Below, piece after piece: positions 1-8,721 of a stretch of DNA of 9,371 bases. The stretch comes from JALHRI01 sp044351685 (GTDB lineage: Bacteria > Pseudomonadota > Alphaproteobacteria > Rickettsiales > UBA3002): NCBI GenBank assembly GCA_044351685.1, contig JBILFK010000050.1, forward strand, positions 1 to 9,371, written 5' to 3'. The notes beneath the pieces are model-generated. The model had not been told where the DNA came from and did not search any database. It saw only the letters and a list, made by a program, of their open reading frames with translations. The stretch's first letter is position 1; each line of letters opens with the position of its first letter. Made by a program: the position numbers and the translations under genes.

Positions 1-572
1 TCGGCATCGATACAGCGCAGCACGATATCCGTTTCGTAGAAGATGATTGGGAAAGCCCAACTTTGGGCGCATGGGGGCTTGGTTGGGAAGTCTGGTGCGA
101 TGGCATGGAAGTTACGCAATTCACCTATTTCCAACAAGTCGGTGGCATCGAATGCGCGCCGATTTCCGGCGAACTCACCTATGGGCTTGAACGGCTGGCC
201 ATGTATATTCAAGGCGTCGAAAACGTCTACGACCTGCAGTGGAATGCGCCCACCGAAACCGCGCCAGAATTTTCCTATGGCTACGTGTTCAAGCAAAACG
301 AAGTCGAGTTCTCGGCATACAACCTCGAACACGCCAGCACCGAACAATTATTCCAGCACTTCAAAGATGCCGAGGCCGAATGCCAGCATCTGCTAGAAAA
401 AAAACTGGCGCTTCCTGCCTATGATCACTGCATCAAGGCCAGCCACCGCTTTAACCTGCTCGATGCGCGCGGGGTGATTGGCGTCACCGAACGTGCATCC
501 TACATCGCCCGCGTGCGCGCATTAGCCAAAGGCTGCTGCGAAGCGTGGGTTGCTACACAAGAGGCCGCATAA
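1..572 (+). CDS. glyQ: Glycyl-tRNA synthetase alpha subunit, 3' part (5' end outside window)
   Basis: GlyQ is the catalytic alpha subunit of the bacterial alpha2beta2 glycyl-tRNA synthetase, which charges tRNA-Gly in the cytoplasm. The reading frame is open from base 3, so the gene starts upstream; about 189 residues are visible. That is the C-terminal two thirds of a family that is usually about 300 residues. The visible part holds the family's conserved blocks: HDIRFVEDDWESPTLGAWG, then GWEVWCDGMEVTQFTYFQQ and the ELTYGLERLAMYIQG block, and near the end the RFNLLDARGVIGVTER stretch. The gene ends with TAA at 570-572. The last base of that stop is the first base of the panD ATG, so the two are likely translationally coupled. 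The subunit partner, glyS, lies two genes downstream. I see no frameshift or missing conserved block in the visible part. Confidence 0.97.
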   Translation, partial: GIDTAQHDIRFVEDDWESPTLGAWGLGWEVWCDGMEVTQFTYFQQVGGIECAPISGELTYGLERLAMYIQGVENVYDLQWNAPTETAPEFSYGYVFKQNEVEFSAYNLEHASTEQLFQHFKDAEAECQHLLEKKLALPAYDHCIKASHRFNLLDARGVIGVTERASYIARVRALAKGCCEAWVATQEAA

Positions 573-928
573 TGCAACTGACCATGCTCAAAGCCAAACT
601 TCACCGCGCCACCGTCACCGGCAGCGAACTGCACTATGAAGGCTCGATCACGATTGATCCGGCCTTGCTTGAGGCCTCGGGTATTTTACCCTACGAGCAG
701 GTCGATGTGCTCAATGTCAATAACGGTGCGCGCTTTACCACCTACGCCATTAAAGCCAGCAAGCGCGGCAACGGCGATATTGTGGTGAATGGTGCCGCCG
801 CACGCCTGGTGCAAAAAGGCGATCTGGTAATAATCTGTGCCTTTGCAGGGTTTGAAGCCAAAGAAGCCACCAAACACAAGCCGCGCATTGTGCTGCTGAA
901 CGCAAAAAACAAAGTCAAATCATCTTAA
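572..928 (+). CDS. panD: Aspartate 1-decarboxylase (pyruvoyl enzyme precursor)
   Basis: PanD decarboxylates L-aspartate to beta-alanine, which joins pantoate to make pantothenate and then CoA. The 118-residue proenzyme cleaves itself between Gly24 and Ser25, and Ser25 becomes the pyruvoyl cofactor. Here the sequence LHYEGS puts Gly24-Ser25 at exactly the classical numbering when translation starts at 572. Lys9, His11, Arg54, Thr57 and Tyr58, the residues known around the active site, are all present, so the enzyme should be functional. An in-frame start at 545 is possible on paper but would add nine residues and break the numbering. The chosen ATG has AGAGG at 560-564, seven bases upstream. 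It overlaps the glyQ stop by one base. Its place between glyQ and glyS is unusual: panD is more often near panC/panB or alone. Confidence 0.97.
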   Translation: MQLTMLKAKLHRATVTGSELHYEGSITIDPALLEASGILPYEQVDVLNVNNGARFTTYAIKASKRGNGDIVVNGAAARLVQKGDLVIICAFAGFEAKEATKHKPRIVLLNAKNKVKSS

Positions 929-941
929 TCAGGGGCGCCGC

Positions 942-1052
942 ATGAGTATCGATTACGAAAAACAGCGCGAAAAACAAAATGCCGGCAACCGCTTAGCGGT
1001 GGTGGTGCTGATTATGCTGATGCTGCTGATTCCACTCTTTGCATCGATGTAG
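942..1052 (+). CDS. Small single-span membrane protein (36 residues), unknown function
   Basis: This short ORF fills most of the gap between panD and glyS. It has an ATG at 942, a TAG at 1050-1052, and a good ribosome binding site (AGGGG, 931-935, six bases before the start). The first 17 residues are charged (Lys7, Arg9, Lys11 and Arg17 among Asp4, Glu6 and Glu10). They are followed by one hydrophobic run of about 16-18 residues, VVVLIMLMLLIPLF in its core, that reaches almost to the C-terminus. This is the shape of a small inner-membrane protein with a cytoplasmic N-terminus (inference from charge placement). Its stop lies three bases before the glyS ATG, and glyS has no clear ribosome binding site of its own. 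Translation of this ORF may therefore serve partly to couple glyS to the upstream genes. No function is recognised. It could be a non-functional leader ORF, but the ribosome binding site and clean membrane segment favour a real protein. Confidence 0.62.
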   Translation: MSIDYEKQREKQNAGNRLAVVVLIMLMLLIPLFASM

Positions 1053-1055
1053 TCC

Positions 1056-3236
1056 ATGCCGAATTTTTTGCTCGAACTCTGCTCCGAAGAAATCCCCTCA
1101 CGCATGCACGCCGATGCGCGCGCGCAGCTCGAGCGTTTGTTTAAAACAGGGCTCGAAAAAGCCGGGCTTAGCTACAGCGCTATCCGCACTTTCAGCTCGC
1201 CGCGCCACCTGGCCATTCACGTAGCAGGCCTGCCCGAAAAAAGCCCCGATGTCACCGAAGAGATCAAAGGCCCAAAACTAGGAGCACCCGCACAGGCACT
1301 CGAAGGTTTCACCAAAAAAACCGGCTTATCCCTCGCGCAATGCGAACAGCGCGTAGTGGGCAAAGATACCCTGTATTTCGCCACTATCACCCGTAAAGGC
1401 GAAACCACCTCGGCGCTGCTACAAAACCTATGCCAGCCCGTGCTTACGGATTTTGCGTGGCCAAAATCCATGCGCTGGGGCGCGCATAGCCTGCGCTGGG
1501 TGCGTCCGCTGCATCATATCGTGGCACTGCTTGATAGTACCGTGCTGCCTGTTAGCTTTGGCCACCTGAATGCTTCCAACATCACGCTGGGCCACCGCTT
1601 CCTTGCGCCTGCAGCAATTACCCTGAAGCACGCCGATGATTATGAAGCCGCGCTCAAGGCCGCCTTTGTCACGGTCGATGCCGATGCGCGTAAAGCCGAA
1701 ATTAAACAGCAAATCGAAAACATTGCGACCGACAATCACCTCACGCTCGTGGCCGATGAAGGCCTGCTCGAAGAAGTTACCGGCCTTGTCGAATACCCCA
1801 CCGCCATGTTGGGCACCTTCGAAGATTCCTTCCTCAGCCTACCGCCCGAAGTGCTGATTTCCGAGATGAAACACCACCAGCGCTACTTCGCGCTTTACGG
1901 CGCAAACGGCAAGCTCAGCAATAGTTTCATCGCTGTCACCAACATGCAAAACCCCTCGCAAAAAGTGATCGCGGGCAATGCCCGCGTGCTGCGCGCCCGC
2001 CTTTCCGATGGCGCGTTTTATTTCAAAACTGACCGCGAAAAACCACTGGCCGATTGGGGCAAGGGGCTGGCCGATGTGGTGTTCCACAATGTAGCCGGCA
2101 TGATGAACGAGAAAGTTGCGCGCATTGAGTTTATTGCTGAGACGTTAAATAAGTTACTGCCTGAGACTTCAGCGGTTGATGAGTCTAGTCTTATTCTTAC
2201 CGCTCATTTGTGTAAAGCTGACCTAGTGACAGGTATGGTGGGTGAATTCCCCGATTTACAGGGCATCATGGGGCGCTATTACGCACTCGAACAAGGCATC
2301 AGCGCCGATGTCGCCGATGCCATTCGCGATCATTATAAACCTAAAGGCGCTGCCGATAGCGTGGCGGAAACCTCGCTTGCCGCAATCGTCGCCATTGCCG
2401 ATAAACTCGATTCGATTGTGTCGCTGTTCGCCGCGGGCGAAAAACCCACAGGTTCCAAAGATCCCCTCGCCCTGCGGCGCTCAGCATTGGGTATATTACG
2501 AATTTTATTTCATTACCAAATGGATATATCTCTTGAAGTTTTGGTTCGATCCGCAATCAGGATTTATGCGGGCAACAACTACTACCGTGAAACGGCCAAG
2601 AGCTTAGAAAAACTAGACTCTATGAAGGGTGAAATCCCTCCTCTTTTTGTTGAGGAAGCGGCAGTAAAGGCCGCAGGAGCGGTAAAGGCATTTGACCCCA
2701 AAGAAAGCATGATTCCCGGCTGGGAAAGCGCTGAAGACAAGATTACTGAAGAAGTCATTGAGTTCTTCTGCGACCGACTCAAACAAATGCTGCGCGATGA
2801 AGGCTTAGGGCACGACGTGATTGAAGCGGCGCTGGCGATTCAGGAATCAGGTTTCAATCCCGTGGCTATCGCTGCGCGTGCACGCACACTGGCTGCATGG
2901 TCATCCACTGCGCAAGGGCGCGAAACCATTGCCGCGATTAAGCGCACACAAAATATTCTGGCCGCCGAAGAGAAAAAGCAAAAAGCGCCGATTGTCATCG
3001 ACACCAGCAAAAACGCCTCGCTGCAAAAACCAGAAGAACAAAAACTCTGGCAAACAGTGCAACAGGTCAAACACACCAGCGTTGAAAATCTGGAAAAGCT
3101 CGCTGCCCCTATAAACGCCTTCTTTGAAGCCTCGCTGGTCACCGAAGAAGGCTTCCGCGATGCGCGCTTAAGCCTGCTTGCCAGCGTGCGCGAATGCGCT
3201 AACACCATTGCCGATTTTTCGAAACTGGAAGGTTAA
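1056..3236 (+). CDS. glyS: Glycyl-tRNA synthetase beta subunit
   Basis: GlyS is the tRNA-binding beta subunit that pairs with GlyQ to charge tRNA-Gly. The 726 residues are somewhat longer than the E. coli protein (about 690). The N-terminus, LLELCSEEIPSRM, is the standard GlyS opening and fixes the start. The large core carries the family's conserved blocks, including the HHQRYFAL and LCKADLVTGMVGEFPDLQG segments, ADKLD (448-452) and GSKDPLALRR (466-475). The last ~110 residues form the DALR-like anticodon-binding region, ending in LLASVRECANTIADFSKLEG. No ribosome binding site is visible; the start is three bases after the stop of the 36-residue ORF, so coupling is likely. Codon use changes in two stretches (about 2100-2245 and 2490-2690), which are richer in GAG, GCT, TTA, CTT, CTA, ATA and CGA than the rest. 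The reading frame is intact. The second stretch overlaps a region that looks expanded relative to short GlyS proteins. Confidence 0.97.
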   Translation: MPNFLLELCSEEIPSRMHADARAQLERLFKTGLEKAGLSYSAIRTFSSPRHLAIHVAGLPEKSPDVTEEIKGPKLGAPAQALEGFTKKTGLSLAQCEQRVVGKDTLYFATITRKGETTSALLQNLCQPVLTDFAWPKSMRWGAHSLRWVRPLHHIVALLDSTVLPVSFGHLNASNITLGHRFLAPAAITLKHADDYEAALKAAFVTVDADARKAEIKQQIENIATDNHLTLVADEGLLEEVTGLVEYPTAMLGTFEDSFLSLPPEVLISEMKHHQRYFALYGANGKLSNSFIAVTNMQNPSQKVIAGNARVLRARLSDGAFYFKTDREKPLADWGKGLADVVFHNVAGMMNEKVARIEFIAETLNKLLPETSAVDESSLILTAHLCKADLVTGMVGEFPDLQGIMGRYYALEQGISADVADAIRDHYKPKGAADSVAETSLAAIVAIADKLDSIVSLFAAGEKPTGSKDPLALRRSALGILRILFHYQMDISLEVLVRSAIRIYAGNNYYRETAKSLEKLDSMKGEIPPLFVEEAAVKAAGAVKAFDPKESMIPGWESAEDKITEEVIEFFCDRLKQMLRDEGLGHDVIEAALAIQESGFNPVAIAARARTLAAWSSTAQGRETIAAIKRTQNILAAEEKKQKAPIVIDTSKNASLQKPEEQKLWQTVQQVKHTSVENLEKLAAPINAFFEASLVTEEGFRDARLSLLASVRECANTIADFSKLEG

Positions 3237-3238
3237 TC

Positions 3239-5935
<2,697 letters not shown>

Positions 5936-5936
5936 C

Positions 5937-6491
5937 ATGCGCCGATTGCTGTTTGGAGCGATTGCCTGTTTCGCGATTTTACTATGCGGTATGGTTGGGT
6001 TTTTTGCCTACCACAACGATCTTGCGCGCACGCTTTCCAGCAGTGAAGGCTTCACTAAACCTGCGGCCAATGCTGTAAAGCATGCCTATGCCGCATCACA
6101 AATTTACCACGCGCTGCGCATGGTGGGATATAGCCCCGATAGCGCCGAAACCATCACGCTGCAGCTTGGCTACGCCAATGAGCATGCCGAGCAGGTAGTA
6201 AAAATACACAACCCCGATTCGCTCCGCGAAGCAATGCGCGATCTCTATAATAATCAGGTAGGCATTGTGGTCGCACGCTGGCACGAAAGCACTGGCAGTC
6301 AGATGTCTATCTATGCCCTACTATCCGATTTGGCGCGCACCGATGTGCTGATTACCAGTCGCAGCAAAGTGCCTATCGATGCAAGCGAAGAAACAAAAGA
6401 TACTGAGCCCGTTGCCGAACATGCCGTGCGCTGGTTTGAAACCGCGCGCGCAACGATTAGGCTAGAAACATTGCAGCTGCTGGCGCAATAA
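5937..6491 (+). CDS. Membrane-anchored protein of unknown function, possibly DUF6973-like
   Basis: This 184-residue protein starts one base after the ppdK stop, with no ribosome binding site of its own, so it is probably translated by coupling. Residues 4-24 form one strong hydrophobic segment after Met-Arg-Arg. It is either an uncleaved anchor or a signal peptide; a cysteine at 17 lacks a proper lipobox. The rest would lie in the periplasm. The soluble part has a pattern that I recall from the DUF6973 type: NAVKHAYAAS (45-54), GYANEHAEQ (78-86), then DLYNNQVGIVVAR (102-114). In that type a His-Ala helix, an N/E helix and a D..NN..G helix probably come together. The likeness is from memory and distant. 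No enzymatic activity is known to me for it. The last ~60 residues, after an acidic linker near 150-158, are helical-looking and unassigned. It is the last plus-strand gene and converges with the secreted protein gene. Confidence 0.82.
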   Translation: MRRLLFGAIACFAILLCGMVGFFAYHNDLARTLSSSEGFTKPAANAVKHAYAASQIYHALRMVGYSPDSAETITLQLGYANEHAEQVVKIHNPDSLREAMRDLYNNQVGIVVARWHESTGSQMSIYALLSDLARTDVLITSRSKVPIDASEETKDTEPVAEHAVRWFETARATIRLETLQLLAQ

Positions 6492-6492
6492 C

Positions 6493-6864
6493 TTATCTGC
6501 GCCCCATGTAAAGCCTGCGGCGCTGTAACACCAGTTCGCCGCCCGGCCAAATCACATAATCGTCGCGCATCGTGGCCGGAATATTTTTGTTACGCCGCAC
6601 GCCGATCACATTCGCCAGTATCCCCTGCGATGCCACTTCTCCTGCCTTTGCTTCGCTTGTAGTCGGTGCCGTGAGTAACGATAACTGCCCATCGCTATCG
6701 CCGGAAAAATAGGTGGTTTCATCAGGTGCGATGCTGCGCGTCAGCGTACTGCCCGAAACCACCAGCTCTATTTTATGCGCCACCGTGTCAAGGTTGGTTA
6801 CTTTCATTGCCAGCGCCGGGCTGGTGAATGCGCATAATACTGCAGTTAAAAATATCAGGCGCAT
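6493..6864 (-). CDS. Small secreted protein of unknown function
   Basis: The 123-residue product has a clear Sec signal peptide: Met-Arg, a hydrophobic core (LIFLTAVLCAF) and a cleavage site SPALA|M after residue 19. The mature protein of about 104 residues should therefore be periplasmic or exported. The mature N-terminal half (KVTNLDTVAHKIELVVSGST and onward to GQLSLLTAP) reads as alternating beta strands with a Pro-Asp-Glu turn, suggesting a small beta-sandwich. The C-terminus is basic (QRRRLYMGRR). There are no cysteines after the signal peptide, and I do not recognise the family. The start is supported by AAGGAG at 6873-6878, eight bases upstream. It lies 43 bases downstream of rnhA on the same strand and could be the last gene of that transcript or have its own promoter. 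Its stop is one base from the stop of the convergent gene. Confidence 0.82.
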   Translation of the reverse strand: MRLIFLTAVLCAFTSPALAMKVTNLDTVAHKIELVVSGSTLTRSIAPDETTYFSGDSDGQLSLLTAPTTSEAKAGEVASQGILANVIGVRRNKNIPATMRDDYVIWPGGELVLQRRRLYMGRR

Positions 6865-6907
6865 CGGATGTTCTCCTTAAATGGTGGGTGATGTGCGGCA
6901 CATACTC

Positions 6908-7336
6908 CTATTTCACAATCGCCGCAACTGCCAGTGCGTCCACACGGTCGTTATAGGTATTACCGCTATGCCCCTTCACCCATTTCCACGTGACATGATG
7001 GCGCGCACATTCCGCCTCCAGCGCTTGCCATAAATCCACATTCTTTACGGGTTTTTTATCGGCGGTTTTCCAGCCCTTCGCTTTCCACCCCTTAATCCAT
7101 TCGGTCATGCCTTGCAGCACATATTTGCTATCGGTCACCACGGTCACTTCGCAGGGATGCTTCAACTGTTTCAGCCCTTCAATCACCGCCATCATTTCCA
7201 TGCGGTTATTGGTGGTCGCAGGCTCGCCGCCTGAAATGGCCTTTTCATGGTCACCAAATAACAGCAATGCCCCCCAGCCCCCCGGGCCCGGGTTGCCACT
7301 GCAGGCACCATCGGTATATAGCGTCACTTTTTTCAT
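6908..7336 (-). CDS. rnhA: Ribonuclease HI
   Basis: RNase HI cuts the RNA strand of RNA-DNA hybrids, removing primers and R-loops in the cytoplasm. The 142-residue protein has the full active site, shifted by one from E. coli numbering: Asp9 in YTDGACSGNPGPGGWG, Glu47 in TTNNRMEM, Asp69 in VVTDSKYV, His123 in WVKGHSG and Asp133 in NDRVDALA. The basic handle region (WIKGWKAKGWKTADKKPVKN, 80-99) that binds the hybrid is also present, so this is a complete classical enzyme. Its ATG overlaps the thrB stop as ATGA (7333-7336), and no strong ribosome binding site precedes it, which suggests coupled translation. thrB-rnhA is a pairing known from Alphaproteobacteria. The TAG stop is 43 bases before the secreted protein gene. 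Confidence 0.98.
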   Translation of the reverse strand: MKKVTLYTDGACSGNPGPGGWGALLLFGDHEKAISGGEPATTNNRMEMMAVIEGLKQLKHPCEVTVVTDSKYVLQGMTEWIKGWKAKGWKTADKKPVKNVDLWQALEAECARHHVTWKWVKGHSGNTYNDRVDALAVAAIVK

Positions 7337-8310
7337 AGGCCATACTCGCTGGCATCCACCGTGCGGCGGTGAAACTGTAATTTATGCATGTATTCCAGCG
7401 GGTCTTTCACACGCACGAGGGCGCCAGCTTGCTGGTTCAGTGCATCGTAGGCGCGCGTTAGCAAAAACCGCAATGCCGCGCCACGGCACAACACCGGAAA
7501 GGCCTGTTTTTCTTGCGCACTCAGTGGCCGCAGTGCCTGATAACGCTGTAAAAAAAGTTGCGATTTGGTACGATTAAATTCGCTGCGATGTTCGAAGCAC
7601 CAGGCATTCACCACAATTGCCAACTCGTAGGCATAGGCATCGTTGCAGGCGAAATAAAAATCGATGATCCCGCTAACGTCATCCCCTTCAAAAAACACAT
7701 TATCGGGAAAAATATCGGCGTGGATAATCCCCTGCGGCAAGCCGTGCGGCCAATGCTGCTGCAAAAATTCCAGTTCACTACGCACCAGCGCATCCAGCCC
7801 ATCATACAGCTGGTTCAGCTGCCCTTCCATCGCGCCGTAAAGGCGCTGCCAACCTTGCAGTGTTAGCGCATTTTCACGGGTAAGTATGCACCCCGCCGAT
7901 GCCTGATGCAACCGCGCCACCGCTTCACCAAGCGAGGCTACATGCGGGTTCTTCGGCAGGCTTCGGCTTTTGCCGTTGAGGAAGGTGACCATGGCCGCTT
8001 GCCTGCCTGCCACTTCGCCAAACAACGCGCCATCGGCGCGTGCAATAGGCAGTGGGCACGCAAACCCCTGTGCCGAAAGATATTGCATCAGCCCAAGAAA
8101 GAAGGGCAATTCATGCGCCCCCACCCGCTTTTCATACAGCGTCAGAATCACCTTGGTTTCCGTTCCCCGTGCGTCGCGCACCACGCATAAATAATTGGTG
8201 TTTTCCACCCCTTCGGCAATACCCACGGCAAACACCAGCTCGCCCAGCCCATAGGTTTCACTCAGCAGGCTGGCGATGGTTTCGTTGGTAAGTTGCGTAT
8301 AAACGGCCAT
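7333..8310 (-). CDS. thrB: Homoserine kinase, protein-kinase-like (APH/ChoK-fold) type
   Basis: This enzyme phosphorylates L-homoserine with ATP, the step before threonine synthase. The 325-residue length and sequence fit the alphaproteobacterial/pseudomonad type with an aminoglycoside-phosphotransferase fold, not the GHMP-kinase type of E. coli. The N-terminal opening MAVYTQLTNETIASLL is typical. Visible motifs are the nucleotide loop GIAEGVENTNY (30-40), the strand LTLYEKR (56-62) with its likely ATP-binding lysine nearby, the catalytic loop GIIHADIFPDNVFF (194-207) with His197, Asp199 and Asn204, and the metal-binding Asp217 in GIIDFYFACNDAYAYELAI. All key residues are intact. A weak AAGG lies seven bases upstream of the ATG. 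It is followed by rnhA with a 4-nt overlap. Upstream, 48 bases away, is the PIN gene on the same strand, which is not a usual neighbour; ispH is the partner I would more often expect. Confidence 0.95.
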   Translation of the reverse strand: MAVYTQLTNETIASLLSETYGLGELVFAVGIAEGVENTNYLCVVRDARGTETKVILTLYEKRVGAHELPFFLGLMQYLSAQGFACPLPIARADGALFGEVAGRQAAMVTFLNGKSRSLPKNPHVASLGEAVARLHQASAGCILTRENALTLQGWQRLYGAMEGQLNQLYDGLDALVRSELEFLQQHWPHGLPQGIIHADIFPDNVFFEGDDVSGIIDFYFACNDAYAYELAIVVNAWCFEHRSEFNRTKSQLFLQRYQALRPLSAQEKQAFPVLCRGAALRFLLTRAYDALNQQAGALVRVKDPLEYMHKLQFHRRTVDASEYGL

Positions 8311-8358
8311 GTCTAGGCCTTAGCAGCGCCCCCATGGAATTGCGAGCGCTTTACACCG

Positions 8359-8721
8359 CTAGTAAGCAATCCGAATGCCTGGCTCATTAATGGTGGCAAA
8401 GGGGCTACCCGAATGCGCCACCAACAACAAATTGGCACAGCGCGCCGATGCCCACACCAGCGCATACGGCACCCCAACGGCATACATACTGCGCAGCTTC
8501 ACCGCTTCGTGCGTAGCCGCAGCATCGACCGGTAACGCCTCAAAGCTTTTTAAAAACGCTGTCAGCATTTCTGGGTTCTGTTTGGCTTCTGGGGCTTCTA
8601 AAAGTTCTTGTATGGCCAGCACACTAATCGCCGCCTCGCGGTAGCGCGCCATTTCCTTTTGTGCCTGCGCATTGCCCATCAGGTAATCGCGCAGAATGCT
8701 GCTATCGAACACCGCTTTCAT
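8359..8721 (-). CDS. PIN-domain protein (VapC-like), catalytic acidic residues partly lost
   Basis: The 120-residue protein aligns by eye over its whole length with small VapC-type PIN proteins, which are metal-dependent RNases acting as toxins. The opening KAVFDSSILRDYL carries the first acidic residue (Asp6), and the next helix has Glu39 in IQELLEA. The C-terminal part, VPYALVWASARCANLLLVAH, matches the usual P-D-A-(L/I)-(I/V)-W-A-(S/T)-A pattern but with Tyr86 in place of the metal-binding Asp. The following T-R-N-x-x-D-F motif has become A-H-S-G-S-P-F (102-108), so its Asp is Pro107. Both changes hit active-site positions, while the fold-forming residues and the typical PGIR..Y C-terminus remain. 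It is therefore probably a poor or inactive nuclease (inference). The ATG overlaps the RHH gene stop as ATGA (8718-8721), with GGGGAAG just upstream. It ends 48 bases before thrB. Confidence 0.85.
   Translation of the reverse strand: MKAVFDSSILRDYLMGNAQAQKEMARYREAAISVLAIQELLEAPEAKQNPEMLTAFLKSFEALPVDAAATHEAVKLRSMYAVGVPYALVWASARCANLLLVAHSGSPFATINEPGIRIAY

Noticed and set aside
6517..6542. GCGGCG/CGCCGC inverted repeat near the convergent stops, considered as a terminator
   Set aside because: The 14-base loop is long, there is no T-run on either strand, and it lies inside the coding sequence of the secreted protein.
8311..8358. Gap between the PIN gene and thrB checked for a terminator or promoter
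   Set aside because: Only a five-base AGCGC/GCGCT repeat with a long loop is visible and no T-run; no convincing -35/-10 pair was found.
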